64,000 bases of DNA, taken from the NCBI RefSeq assembly GCF_000018325.1, contig NC_009922.1:558001-622000 (forward strand), read 5' to 3'. Made by a program: the position numbers and the translations under genes. The stretch comes from Alkaliphilus oremlandii OhILAs (GTDB taxonomy: Bacteria; Bacillota; Clostridia; Peptostreptococcales; Natronincolaceae). Positions 8,426 to 17,043 of the stretch are shown here, piece by piece. The notes beneath the pieces are model-generated. The model made no database searches, was not told the origin of the DNA, and was given only the letters and a program-made list of their open reading frames with translations. Every line of letters begins with the position of its first letter. The stretch's first letter is position 1.

Positions 8426-8965
8426 ATGTCAAGAATAGGGTTAAGACCAATTGAAATACCGCAAGGTGTTGAAGTTAAAATAGATGAAAAGAACTTTGCT
8501 GTTGTAAAAGGACCAAAAGGTACTTTAGAACAACAATTAAGCAAAGATATGGAAATAAAAATTGAAGAAAACGTAATTAACGTTGTAAGACCTACTGATA
8601 ACAAAAAACATAAATCATTACATGGTTTAACAAGAACTCTACTTTCTAACATGGTAGAAGGTGTAACAAAGGGTTACGAAAAGAAATTAGAATTAGTAGG
8701 TGTTGGATATAGAGCAAACAAGCAAGGAGATAAGCTTGTATTAACTCTTGGTTTCTCTCATCCAATTGAAATGGTTGATCCAGAAGGGATCACTGTAGAA
8801 GTTCCTTCTCAAACTGAAATCTTTGTTAAAGGAATCAATAAGCAAGTTGTAGGAAACTACGCTGCTAAAATTAGAGAATTAAGAAAACCTGAGCCATACA
8901 AAGGTAAGGGAGTTAAATACGCTAATGAGGTAATTAGACGTAAAGTAGGTAAGACAGGTAAGTAA
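8426..8965 (+). CDS. rplF: 50S ribosomal protein L6
   Basis: This 179-residue protein is built of two similar alpha-beta domains and sits near the factor-binding centre. SRIGLRPIEIPQGVEV at the N-terminus and the C-terminal EPYKGKGVKYANEVIRRKVG are diagnostic. The ribosome-binding site is AAGGAGGTG. Canonical position between rpsH and rplR. Confidence 0.98.
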   Translation: MSRIGLRPIEIPQGVEVKIDEKNFAVVKGPKGTLEQQLSKDMEIKIEENVINVVRPTDNKKHKSLHGLTRTLLSNMVEGVTKGYEKKLELVGVGYRANKQGDKLVLTLGFSHPIEMVDPEGITVEVPSQTEIFVKGINKQVVGNYAAKIRELRKPEPYKGKGVKYANEVIRRKVGKTGK

Positions 8966-8984
8966 GAGAAAGGAGTGAAACACG

Positions 8985-9353
8985 GTGTTTAAAAAAGTGA
9001 GCAAAAACGCGAACAGATTATCTAGACATCAAAGAGTTCGTAATAAAATTACTGGAACTCCTGAGCGTCCAAGATTAAATGTATACAGAAGCTTAACAAA
9101 CATCTATGTTCAATTAATTGACGATGTGGCTGGAAAAACACTAGTTGCCGCTTCATCTTTAGACAAAGAAATTAAAGATCAAGTGAGCGCAACTGGAAAT
9201 GCAGAAGCTGCTAAATTAGTTGGCCAATTAGTTGGAAAAAGAGCTTTAGAAAAAGGAATCGATACAGTAACATTTGACCGTGGTGGAAATATTTATCATG
9301 GTAGAATACAAGCTTTAGCTGAAGGTGCTAGAGAAGCTGGGCTTAAGTTTTAA
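8985..9353 (+). CDS. rplR: 50S ribosomal protein L18
   Basis: This 122-residue protein binds 5S rRNA together with L5. Translation starts at GTG (MFKKVSKNANRLSRHQRVRN) after AAAGGAGTG. RPRLNVYRSLTNIYVQLIDD near residue 28 and the C-terminal VTFDRGGNIYHGRIQALAEG are family signatures. Confidence 0.97.
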   Translation: MFKKVSKNANRLSRHQRVRNKITGTPERPRLNVYRSLTNIYVQLIDDVAGKTLVAASSLDKEIKDQVSATGNAEAAKLVGQLVGKRALEKGIDTVTFDRGGNIYHGRIQALAEGAREAGLKF

Positions 9354-9371
9354 TAAGAAGGAGGGAAAGCA

Positions 9372-9878
9372 ATGCACAACAAGCGAATCGATGCTAGCCA
9401 GCTTGAATTAAAAGAGCAGGTTGTTGATATAAAACGTGTTACAAAGGTTGTAAAAGGTGGTAGAAACTTTAGATTTTCAGCCCTAGTTATCGTTGGAGAT
9501 GAAAACGGTTATGTTGGAGTTGGTTCCGGTAAAGCTATGGAGATTCCTGATGCGATAAGAAAAGGAATTGAAGACGCTAAGAAGAACCTTATTCATGTGC
9601 CAATTGTTGGGACTACTGTTCCTCACGAGACAATTGGAATATTTGGTGCTGGTAATGTTCTAATCATGCCTGCAAAAGAAGGTACAGGAATCATTGCTGG
9701 TGGACCAGTACGTACTGTATTAGAATTAGCTGGTTTCAAAGATGTTAGAGCAAAATCTTTAGGAACAAACAATGCTAAGAACATGGTAAATGCAGCAATT
9801 AATGGATTAAGCCAGTTAAAGAGAGCTGAAGAAGTAGCGAAACTAAGAGGTAAGTCCGTAGAAGAACTCTTAGGTTAG
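9372..9878 (+). CDS. rpsE: 30S ribosomal protein S5
   Basis: This 168-residue protein forms part of the mRNA entry tunnel and affects decoding accuracy. The N-terminal dsRNA-binding-like domain has VVKGGRNFRFSALVIVGD, and the C-terminal domain has AGGPVRTVLELAGFKDVRAK. The ribosome-binding site is GGAGGG. Confidence 0.98.
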   Translation: MHNKRIDASQLELKEQVVDIKRVTKVVKGGRNFRFSALVIVGDENGYVGVGSGKAMEIPDAIRKGIEDAKKNLIHVPIVGTTVPHETIGIFGAGNVLIMPAKEGTGIIAGGPVRTVLELAGFKDVRAKSLGTNNAKNMVNAAINGLSQLKRAEEVAKLRGKSVEELLG

Positions 9879-9891
9879 GAGGGAAGATACT

Positions 9892-10071
9892 ATGGCAAAG
9901 GTAAGTATAAAACTAACAAAAAGTGTGATTGGTACAAAGCCTAATCAAAGAAAAACAGTTGAAGCTTTAGGCCTTAAGAAAATAGGTCAAGTGACTGAAA
10001 AAGAAATGACTCCTCAACTTAGAGGGATGATAGACGTAGTACAACATTTAGTAGAAGTAAAGGAAATATAA
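9892..10071 (+). CDS. rpmD: 50S ribosomal protein L30
   Basis: This 59-residue protein was read directly from the sequence between rpsE and rplO. It starts MAKVSIKLTKSVIGTKPNQR, ends IDVVQHLVEVKEI, and has the LGLKKIGQV segment in the middle; this is the complete bacterial L30 pattern. The ATG lies 8 nt after GGAGGG and the stop is the TAA at 10069-10071. The position between S5 and L15 is canonical. Confidence 0.97.
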   Translation: MAKVSIKLTKSVIGTKPNQRKTVEALGLKKIGQVTEKEMTPQLRGMIDVVQHLVEVKEI

Positions 10072-10089
10072 ACTGAGGAGGTGTAGATT

Positions 10090-10533
10090 ATGAAACTACA
10101 TGAACTTAGACCTGCAGAAGGTGCCGTTAGAGACAGAAAAAGAAAAGGTAGAGGTACTGCAAGCGGTCTTGGAAAAACTGCTGGTCGTGGATCAAATGGT
10201 CAAAAAGCGCGTAGTGGCGGTGGAGTAAGACCGGGTTTTGAGGGAGGACAAATGCCTCTTTACAGAAGATTACCAAAACGTGGATTTACTAACATATTCG
10301 CAAATGTTTACAATGAAATTAATATTGATAGATTAAATGCTTTCGAAAATGGAACTGTAGTTACAGCAGAGCTTTTAAAAGAAACTGGCGTTATCAAAAA
10401 AATAGAAAAAGACGGAATCAAGATTCTAGGTAATGGCAACTTAGAAAAAAGCTTAACTGTACAAGCACAGAAATTTACTAAGTCTGCTATAGAGAAGATT
10501 GAAGCTGCTGGAGGAAAGGCAGAGGTGATGTAA
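10090..10533 (+). CDS. rplO: 50S ribosomal protein L15
   Basis: This 147-residue late-assembly protein has the long basic glycine-rich N-terminal extension: LRPAEGAVRDRKRKGRG, GLGKTAGRGSNGQKARSGG, then FEGGQMPLYRRLPKRGF. The ribosome-binding site is GAGGAGGTG. The stop codon is directly followed by the GTG start of secY, so the two are coupled. Confidence 0.98.
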   Translation: MKLHELRPAEGAVRDRKRKGRGTASGLGKTAGRGSNGQKARSGGGVRPGFEGGQMPLYRRLPKRGFTNIFANVYNEINIDRLNAFENGTVVTAELLKETGVIKKIEKDGIKILGNGNLEKSLTVQAQKFTKSAIEKIEAAGGKAEVM

Positions 10534-10534
10534 G

Positions 10535-11809
10535 GTGATCCAAACCTTAAAAAATGCTTGGAAAATCCCAGATTTACGTAGGAAAATCCTATACACATTC
10601 ATGATGCTAGCCATATTTCGGCTAGGATCTGTTATTCCAGTACCAGGTGTAGATATTAATTATGTAAAGAGCATTGTGAATAATGCTGGATTACTTTCAT
10701 TCTTCGACCTAGTTTCTGGAGGAGCCTTTGGTAATATGACGATTTTTGCACTAAGCATTTCACCATACATTACATCCTCAATCATTATGCAATTGCTAAC
10801 CATCGCAATCCCTAGCTTAGAAGCACTGGCGAAGGAAGGCGAAGAAGGTAGCAAAAAAATCGCTCAATATCAAAGATATGCTACGATTATACTAGCTTTA
10901 ATACAAGCTACTGGTATCAGTGTTGGTCTTTTCAGAGGCGCACTAATCAACCAAGATACATTTAGTATTATTGTAGTAATTCTTACATTAACTGCGGGTA
11001 CTGCATTCTTAATGTGGCTAGGAGAGCAGATTACAGAAAAAGGAATTGGAAATGGTATTTCACTTCTTATTTTCGCTGGTATTATTGCGTCTCTACCAAG
11101 CTCACTGTTCACTACATTTGCATTAACGAAAGCAGGCCAAATAAATCCTTTAGCTATTATTCTGTTTATTGTGATAGCAATCGCTATGATCGTTGCAGTA
11201 GTAGCTATTGAAGCAGGAACAAGAAAAATTCCAGTGCAATATGCCAAAAGAGTTGTTGGTAGAAAAATGTATGGCGGACAAAGTTCACATATTCCTTTAA
11301 AAGTGAATCAATCTGGAGTTATGCCAGTAATCTTTGCAATGTCACTTTTACAGTTTCCACATACAATTGCTTACTTTATAGGCTCCGAAGGTGGATTTGC
11401 TAAATTCTTAAACACTTGGTTATCACCAACTGGTATGCCAGGAGTGTTTATATATAACCTTTTAAGTGCAGTATTAATCATATTCTTTACTTATTTCTAT
11501 ACTGCAATTACATTTAATCCTGTAGAAATATCCAACAATATGAAGCAAAATGGTGGATTTATACCAGGTATCAGACCAGGTAAGCCTACAGCAGATTATA
11601 TCAATAAGATTCTAACAAGAATCACTTTATCAGGAGCAGTGTTCTTAGCAATCATAACCATTGTTCCTACAATTGTTCTTGGCATAACACATATTCCAAT
11701 ATCCTTTGGAGGAACAACAATCATTATTATTGTTGGGGTTGCCTTAGAAACAATGAAACAAATAGAAGCACAACTCTTAATGAGACACTACCAAGGATTC
11801 TTAAAATAA
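10535..11809 (+). CDS. secY: Protein translocase subunit SecY
   Basis: This 424-residue integral membrane protein is the ten-helix pore of the Sec translocon, accepting unfolded proteins from SecA or the ribosome. The N-terminus (MIQTLKNAWKIPDLRRKILY) and the first-helix motif FRLGSVIPVPGVD are diagnostic, as are EQITEKGIGNGISLLIFAGI in the middle and the C-terminal loop with GFIPGIRPGKPT. Translation starts at GTG one base after the rplO stop. SecE and SecG are not in the window. A hairpin without a T-tract follows (11806-11848). Confidence 0.98.
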   Translation: MIQTLKNAWKIPDLRRKILYTFMMLAIFRLGSVIPVPGVDINYVKSIVNNAGLLSFFDLVSGGAFGNMTIFALSISPYITSSIIMQLLTIAIPSLEALAKEGEEGSKKIAQYQRYATIILALIQATGISVGLFRGALINQDTFSIIVVILTLTAGTAFLMWLGEQITEKGIGNGISLLIFAGIIASLPSSLFTTFALTKAGQINPLAIILFIVIAIAMIVAVVAIEAGTRKIPVQYAKRVVGRKMYGGQSSHIPLKVNQSGVMPVIFAMSLLQFPHTIAYFIGSEGGFAKFLNTWLSPTGMPGVFIYNLLSAVLIIFFTYFYTAITFNPVEISNNMKQNGGFIPGIRPGKPTADYINKILTRITLSGAVFLAIITIVPTIVLGITHIPISFGGTTIIIIVGVALETMKQIEAQLLMRHYQGFLK

Positions 11810-11848
11810 GGACTCATGGGGCACTATCCCCATGATTCTAATCCTTAT
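11806..11848 (+). other. Two-part stem-loop between secY and adk
   Basis: An inner TCATGGGG/CCCCATGA stem (11814-11821 with 11828-11835) is enclosed by ATAAGGA/TCCTTAT (11806-11812 with 11842-11848). No T-tract follows, so this is more likely an mRNA stability or processing element than an intrinsic terminator. Confidence 0.6.
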
Positions 11849-11870
11849 CACTTAGCCAGGAGATGGTATA

Positions 11871-12521
11871 ATGAGATTAATTTTACTTGGTCCCCCGGGA
11901 GCGGGAAAAGGAACACAAGCTGCATCAATTGTTGAAAAATATCATATTCCTCATATTTCAACTGGAGATATCTTCAGATACAATATTAAGCAAGGTACGG
12001 AGTTAGGGAAAAAAGCTAAAAGCTACATGGATCAAGGACTTTTAGTTCCAGACGAAGTTGTTGTTGAAATTGTAGAAGATAGACTTAAAAAAGAGGATTG
12101 TGAGAATGGCTTCCTATTGGATGGTTTCCCAAGAACAGTTGTGCAAGCTGAAGCTTTAGACAAAGCATTAGTAGATATGAATATATCACTGGATAAAGTA
12201 ATCAATATTCAAGTGGATAAAGAACGTCTAATAGAAAGAGCTGTCGGAAGACGAATCTGTAGAGAATGCGGTGCAACATTCCATGTTCAATACAATCCAT
12301 CTACAAAGGGAGCGCTATGCGACCAATGTGGTGGCGAGCTTTATCAAAGAGATGACGATAATGAAGAAACAGTAACGAGACGTATTGAAGTTTATCTGTC
12401 AGAGACTACGCCTTTAGTAGAATATTACAGTAGCCAAAATAAACTTGTTACTATAGATGGCGATAAAAAAATCAACGAAGTATTTGCAAATATTGTGACC
12501 TCTTTAGGGAGCGATTTATAA
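11871..12521 (+). CDS. adk: Adenylate kinase, zinc-type lid
   Basis: This 216-residue cytoplasmic enzyme interconverts ATP + AMP and 2 ADP. The P-loop GPPGAGKGTQ is at residues 7-16, the AMP-binding STGDIFR follows, and DGFPRT is near residue 84. The LID domain carries a C4 zinc site in CRECG and CDQCG, the form usual in Gram-positive bacteria. The end overlaps the ATG of map. Position after secY is typical of Firmicutes. Confidence 0.98.
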   Translation: MRLILLGPPGAGKGTQAASIVEKYHIPHISTGDIFRYNIKQGTELGKKAKSYMDQGLLVPDEVVVEIVEDRLKKEDCENGFLLDGFPRTVVQAEALDKALVDMNISLDKVINIQVDKERLIERAVGRRICRECGATFHVQYNPSTKGALCDQCGGELYQRDDDNEETVTRRIEVYLSETTPLVEYYSSQNKLVTIDGDKKINEVFANIVTSLGSDL

Positions 12522-13267
12522 TGATATATATAAAATCTCGTCAGGAAATTGAATTAATGCGAGAGGCTGGTAAAATCGTCGCTGAAGCCCATGAACTTGT
12601 GAGAGAGGCAATTAAACCTGGAATTACTACAATGGAACTAGACCAAATCGTAGAAACTCATATCCTTAAAAGAGGAGCAATCCCTGCATTTAAAGGATAT
12701 GGAGGTTTTCCAGCAAGCACATGTACTTCCGTTAATCATGAAGTGGTTCATGGTATCCCTGGATTAAAAAGATTAGAAGAAGGCGATATTCTTAGCGTAG
12801 ATATCGGCGCACTCTATAAAGGTTATTATGGCGATTCTGCAAAAACTCATGCCATTGGGAAAATCAGTCCGCGAGCGGAAGAACTCATAGAGGTAACGAG
12901 ACAAAGCTTCTATGAAGGAATTAAGTTCGCTAAGTTAGGCTACAGATTATCCGATATATCCCATGCTATACAAACCTATGTAGAAAGCAAGGGTTTTTCA
13001 GTAGTTAGAAACTATGTAGGCCATGGAATCGGTACAAGTATGCACGAAGAACCTCAAATTCCAAACTACGGGCCACCGGGAAAAGGTCCTAGATTAAAGG
13101 AAGGTATGGTTCTAGCAATTGAACCAATGATTAACATAGGAACCTATGAAGTTAAAGTGCTTTCGGACGGCTGGACAGTTGTAACATTAGATGGTGAATA
13201 CTCAGCACATTACGAGCATACTGTAGCAATTACAGATGACGAACCTGAGATTCTTACACTGTTGTAG
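12521..13267 (+). CDS. map: Methionine aminopeptidase type I
   Basis: This 248-residue metalloenzyme removes the initiator methionine from nascent proteins. Metal ligands can be placed as D in SVDIGALYKG, D in YGDSAKT, H in GHGIGTSMHEEP, E in AIEPMI and E in YSAHYEHTV. The length and lack of an N-terminal extension mark type Ia. The ATG overlaps the last base of the adk stop codon (ATAATGA), so translation is coupled. Confidence 0.97.
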   Translation: MIYIKSRQEIELMREAGKIVAEAHELVREAIKPGITTMELDQIVETHILKRGAIPAFKGYGGFPASTCTSVNHEVVHGIPGLKRLEEGDILSVDIGALYKGYYGDSAKTHAIGKISPRAEELIEVTRQSFYEGIKFAKLGYRLSDISHAIQTYVESKGFSVVRNYVGHGIGTSMHEEPQIPNYGPPGKGPRLKEGMVLAIEPMINIGTYEVKVLSDGWTVVTLDGEYSAHYEHTVAITDDEPEILTLL

Positions 13268-13288
13268 GCTGTGCAAAGAGGTGACTAT

Positions 13289-13567
13289 ATGGAACTTACT
13301 GACTTCAACATAGGGCAAATAGTTCAATCGAAATCTGGAAGAGATCGAGGTAAGTATTTTATTGTATTTGCCAGACTGGATGAAGAACATATCTTAATCG
13401 TAGATGGTTCTTTAAGAAAAGTAGATCAGCCTAAGAAAAAAAAGATAAAACACGTGGCTAAAGTAAATAGAGTTTCTGAGGAAACGAGAGAAGCTATTTT
13501 AAATAATAAAGTTGTGAATGATGCCTTTGTACGTAGAGAGCTGAAGAAGCTAGGTTTTAATTCCTAG
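13289..13567 (+). CDS. KOW-domain RNA-binding protein (L14e-like)
   Basis: This 92-residue basic protein is of the family usually found between map and infA in Clostridia. The ATG at 13289 is preferred over an in-frame GTG 18 bases upstream because AGAGGTG lies 6-12 nt before it. A KOW-like segment, NIGQIVQSKSGRDRGKYFIV, is at residues 6-25, followed by a KKKKIKHV basic stretch. By family it should bind RNA, possibly the ribosome; its exact role is not known to me. Confidence 0.85.
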   Translation: MELTDFNIGQIVQSKSGRDRGKYFIVFARLDEEHILIVDGSLRKVDQPKKKKIKHVAKVNRVSEETREAILNNKVVNDAFVRRELKKLGFNS

Positions 13568-13593
13568 GGCAGAAATGGAGGTTTGATTGCTTA

Positions 13594-13812
13594 ATGTCAA
13601 AACAAGATGTAATTGAATTAGAAGGTGTAGTGAAAGAAGCATTACCAAATGCGATGTTCATTGTTACGCTAGAAAATGGTCATGAGGTTTTAGGTCATAT
13701 ATCTGGAAAATTAAGAATGAATTTTATTAGGATTCTACCTGGAGACAAAGTTACTGTAGAGTTATCTCCATATGATTTATCTCGTGGTAGAATAACATGG
13801 CGAAAGAAGTAG
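13594..13812 (+). CDS. infA: Translation initiation factor IF-1
   Basis: This 72-residue OB-fold protein blocks the A site during initiation. It reads MSKQDVIELEGVVKEALPNA with the GHEVLGHISGKLRMNFIRIL core and ends SRGRITWRKK, matching bacterial IF-1 along its full length. A GGAGG site lies 12 nt upstream. rpmJ follows after 16 bases. Confidence 0.98.
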   Translation: MSKQDVIELEGVVKEALPNAMFIVTLENGHEVLGHISGKLRMNFIRILPGDKVTVELSPYDLSRGRITWRKK

Positions 13813-13828
13813 TCAAGGAGGGATAACA

Positions 13829-13942
13829 ATGAAGGTTAGACCATCGGTAAAACCAATTTGCGAAAAGTGCAAAATCATTAAAAGAGGCGGCAGAGTTATG
13901 GTTATCTGCGAAAATCCTAAGCACAAGCAAAAACAAGGTTAA
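13829..13942 (+). CDS. rpmJ: 50S ribosomal protein L36, zinc-binding form
   Basis: This 37-residue protein was read directly from the sequence: it begins MKVRPSVKPICEKCKIIKRG, continues VMVICENPKHKQKQG, and has the C-C-C-H zinc set. AAGGAGGG lies 7 nt before the ATG. It ends the spc block; a 223-base gap with its own promoter separates it from rpsM. Confidence 0.97.
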   Translation: MKVRPSVKPICEKCKIIKRGGRVMVICENPKHKQKQG

Positions 13943-13957
13943 TACTATTAAATACTA

Positions 13958-13987
13958 CTGGAAATCTCAGTTGTTTTATAGTATAAT
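13958..13987 (+). promoter_or_regulatory. Candidate promoter for rpsM-rpsK-rpsD-rpoA-rplQ
   Basis: TATAAT at 13982-13987 has CTGGAA at 13958-13963 (18-bp spacer), a partial -35 match. Downstream, before rpsM, lie small hairpins: CGCTTTCGGGAGCG near 14004, CAGTATAAC/GTTATAACTG near 14026-14051, and ACATTGA/TCAATGT near 14092-14109. They suggest a structured leader for the alpha operon. Confidence 0.45.
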
Positions 13988-14165
13988 ACAAAATTGTAGT
14001 AATTCGCTTTCGGGAGCGGCTGTGTCAGTATAACAAAGTTATAACTGATTCCCTAAAGCTGTTATAAATATATAGCTTAAAATAATAATAACATTGACTA
14101 TTCAATGTTTCGTAGAAAAAGAATATTTTAAAGAGGCATAAATGAATTAGGAGGTGTAAATCAAT

Positions 14166-14537
14166 ATGGCTAGAATAGCTGGTGTTGACTTGCCAAGAGA
14201 TAAAAGAGTTGAAGTTGGCCTAACATATATTTTTGGTATCGGTAGAAAAACATCAAACAATATATTAGCTGCTGCAGGTATCAACCCTGATACAAGAATA
14301 AAGGATTTAACAGAGGAAGAAGTTAACAATTTAAGAAGAATCATAGACGCGGATCATCATGTTGAAGGTGATTTAAGAAGAGAAATCGCTTTAAATATCA
14401 AGCGTTTAAAAGAAATTAGATGTTACAGAGGAATTAGACATATCAAAGGATTACCAGTAAGAGGACAAAAGACAAAAACAAATGCTCGTACTAGAAAAGG
14501 TCCTAAGAAAACTGTAGGTCGTAAGAAGAAAAAATAG
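14166..14537 (+). CDS. rpsM: 30S ribosomal protein S13
   Basis: This 123-residue protein of the 30S head contacts L5 and the P-site tRNA. It begins with MARIAGVDLPRDKRVEVGLT, followed by IFGIGRKTSNNIL, and ends in a basic tail after GIRHIKGLPVRGQKTKTNAR. AGGAGGTG precedes the ATG. First gene of the alpha-operon part. Confidence 0.98.
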   Translation: MARIAGVDLPRDKRVEVGLTYIFGIGRKTSNNILAAAGINPDTRIKDLTEEEVNNLRRIIDADHHVEGDLRREIALNIKRLKEIRCYRGIRHIKGLPVRGQKTKTNARTRKGPKKTVGRKKKK

Positions 14538-14559
14538 TAGGTAAGGAGGTACAGCAAGA

Positions 14560-14961
14560 ATGGCAAAGGTAGCTAAGAAAAGAACTACACGTACTCGTAG
14601 AAGAGAACGTAAAAATATTGAACGTGGCCAAGCTCATATTCAATCAACATTTAACAACTCAATCATTACTTTAACTGACATGCAAGGGAATGCACTTTCT
14701 CAAGCGAGTGCAGGACAATTAGGATTCAAAGGTTCAAGAAAATCTACTCCTTATGCTGCTCAAATGGCTGCAGAAACTGCTGCTAAAGCTGCTATGGAGC
14801 ATGGATTAAAAACTGTTGAGGTTTACGTTAAAGGACCAGGTGCTGGTAGAGAAGCTGCAATTCGTTCCCTACAAGCTGCTGGACTTGAAGTTAACCTTAT
14901 TAAAGATGTAACTCCAATTCCACATAACGGTTGTAGACCGCCAAAACGTAGAAGAGTTTAG
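14560..14961 (+). CDS. rpsK: 30S ribosomal protein S11
   Basis: This 133-residue protein forms part of the 30S platform by the E site. [20 protein letters not shown] and the C-terminal [17 protein letters not shown] are diagnostic. The ribosome-binding site is AAGGAGG. Located between S13 and S4 as in other Firmicutes and Clostridia. Confidence 0.98.
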
Positions 14962-14983
14962 AAGATCGGGAGGTGTAAAATAA

Positions 14984-15607
14984 ATGGCTAGATATACAGA
15001 AGCAGTATGTAGATTATGTCGTAGAGAGGGTATGAAACTATACTTAAAAGGCGACAGATGCTACACAGACAAATGTGCAATCTCTAAGAGAACTTATGCT
15101 CCAGGACAACACGGACAAAGTAGAAAGAAACTTTCTAACTACGGACTTCAATTAAGAGAGAAGCAAAAAGCAAAGAGATTCTATGGTGTACTTGAGTCTC
15201 AATTCAGAAAATACTTTGAAATTGCTGATAAGCAAGCAGGTATTACAGGTGAAAACCTATTAAGATTATTAGAAACTCGTTTAGATAACGTTGCTTATAG
15301 ACTAGGATTCGGTTCTTCTAGAGCAGAAGCTAGACAATTAGTAGTACATGGACACTTTACTGTAAACGGTAAAAAAGTAGATATCCCTTCATATTTAGTA
15401 AGTGCTGGAGATACTATTGCTGTTGCGGAGAAATCTAAGTCTTCAGCTAAGTTTAAAGCTTTAGCTGAAAATGCTAAAGGAAATACTCCAAACTGGTTAA
15501 CAGTAGATGTAGAAAAATTAGAGGGAAAAGTTGTTGCACTACCTTCAAGAGAAGATATTGATTTAGAAATCGCAGAAAACTTAATCGTAGAGCTATACTC
15601 TAAATAA
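14984..15607 (+). CDS. rpsD: 30S ribosomal protein S4
   Basis: This 207-residue protein initiates 30S assembly and helps proofread decoding. The zinc-binding N-terminus has CRLCRREGMKLYLKGDRC; the S4 RNA-binding domain covers RLDNVAYRLGFGSSRAEARQ near residue 93. In Clostridia rpsD usually lies here between rpsK and rpoA, unlike Bacillus subtilis, where it is elsewhere. Confidence 0.98.
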   Translation: MARYTEAVCRLCRREGMKLYLKGDRCYTDKCAISKRTYAPGQHGQSRKKLSNYGLQLREKQKAKRFYGVLESQFRKYFEIADKQAGITGENLLRLLETRLDNVAYRLGFGSSRAEARQLVVHGHFTVNGKKVDIPSYLVSAGDTIAVAEKSKSSAKFKALAENAKGNTPNWLTVDVEKLEGKVVALPSREDIDLEIAENLIVELYSK

Positions 15608-15669
15608 TAATTTATAGGATCAGTTGCCCTCAATATAATAGAGAAAATGCTAAAGGAGGGTTCAAAACA

Positions 15670-16623
15670 ATGATAGAAATTGAAATGGAAAAACCAAAGG
15701 TAGAGGTCGTAGAGATTAATGCGGAAAATACCTATGGTAAATTTACAGTTGAACCACTAGAAAGAGGCTATGGAACTACTTTAGGAAACTCCCTAAGAAG
15801 GATCATGCTCTCTTCATTACCTGGAGCCGCAGTAACATCTGTAAAAATTGATGGTGTTCTACATGAATTTTCTACAATACCAGGTGTAAAGGAAGATGTT
15901 GCAGAGATTATTATTAATCTAAAAGGCTTGTCTATTCGTATGCACGGAAATGAGCCTAAAACGGTTCGTATAGAAGCAAAGGGCGAAGGTGTAATTACTG
16001 CTGGCGACATCATTGCAGATGCAGATGTTGAAATTCTTAGCCCCGACACACATATTGCTACTTTAGATACCGATGCAGTTCTAAATATGGAACTGACCAT
16101 CGCAAAAGGTAGAGGATATGTTCCAGCCGAAAACAACAAAACACCAGGAATGCCGATTGGTGTACTTCCAATAGATTCAATTTTTACTCCAGTAACAAAG
16201 GTTAGTTACCATGTTGAAAATACTAGAGTAGGTCAAGTTACTGACTACGATAAATTGGTTATTGAAGTGTTCACTGATGGTAGTATTGTACCTGATGAAG
16301 CTATATCACTAGCTGCAAAGATAATGAATGAACATTTAAACCTGTTTATTACATTAACGGATCATGTGAATGATGTAGAAATTATGGTTCAGAAGGAAGA
16401 GGATAAGAAAGAAAAGGTTCTTGAAATGACCATCGAAGAACTGGATCTTTCCGTAAGATCCTACAACTGTCTGAAGCGTGCAGGAATTAATACAGTGGAT
16501 GAACTTGCTCAGAAATCTGAAGAGGATATGATGAAAGTTAGAAACCTCGGAAGAAAATCACTGGAAGAAGTTCAGAAAAAGCTTGAAGAGTTAGGTCTTG
16601 GATTAAGACCGAGCGATGAATAG
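15670..16623 (+). CDS. rpoA: RNA polymerase alpha subunit
   Basis: This 317-residue subunit dimerises to start RNA polymerase assembly, and its C-terminal domain contacts UP elements and activators. The N-terminal domain has ERGYGTTLGNSLRRIMLSSL near residue 33. After an acidic/lysine linker near 245, the C-terminal domain has LDLSVRSYNCLKRAGINTV and LGRKSLEEVQKKLEELGL. AAAGGAGGG precedes the ATG. Confidence 0.98.
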   Translation: MIEIEMEKPKVEVVEINAENTYGKFTVEPLERGYGTTLGNSLRRIMLSSLPGAAVTSVKIDGVLHEFSTIPGVKEDVAEIIINLKGLSIRMHGNEPKTVRIEAKGEGVITAGDIIADADVEILSPDTHIATLDTDAVLNMELTIAKGRGYVPAENNKTPGMPIGVLPIDSIFTPVTKVSYHVENTRVGQVTDYDKLVIEVFTDGSIVPDEAISLAAKIMNEHLNLFITLTDHVNDVEIMVQKEEDKKEKVLEMTIEELDLSVRSYNCLKRAGINTVDELAQKSEEDMMKVRNLGRKSLEEVQKKLEELGLGLRPSDE

Positions 16624-16645
16624 GATGTAGTAAGGAGGGATAGAC

Positions 16646-16987
16646 ATGGCACATTATCGTAAATTAGGACGTGTAAGCGCTCATAGAAACTTAATGCTTA
16701 GAAACCTAGTAACGAGCTTACTAAAGAACGGTAGAATTGAAACTACTGATACAAGAGCGAAAGAAACAAGAAGATTAGCAGAAAAAATGATCACTCTTGC
16801 AAAGAGAGGCGATCTACATGCTAGAAGACAAGTTCTTAGCTTTGTAACAGAAGAAACTGTAGTGAAAAATTTATTTGATGAAATTGCGCCAAAATATCAA
16901 GAACGTAATGGTGGATATACACGCATTATGAAGCTTGGACCTAGAAGAGGCGACGCTGCAGAAATGGTAATCATTGAATTAGTATAA
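16646..16987 (+). CDS. rplQ: 50S ribosomal protein L17
   Basis: This 113-residue protein lies at the bottom of the 50S subunit beside the tunnel exit. It reads [20 protein letters not shown], with [20 protein letters not shown] and the C-terminal [20 protein letters not shown]. Last gene of the ribosomal cluster; a terminator follows. Confidence 0.98.
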
Positions 16988-17000
16988 GATAAAAAAATAG

Positions 17001-17043
17001 ACAGGAGGGATTAAGTGAAAAAGGCTTAGTCCCTGTTTTTTTT
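17001..17043 (+). terminator. Terminator of the ribosomal cluster
   Basis: An imperfect stem (ACAGGAGGGATTAAG with CTTAGTCCCTGT) ends in a run of eight T residues at 17036-17043. The conserved repeat element begins immediately after this T-run. Confidence 0.85.
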
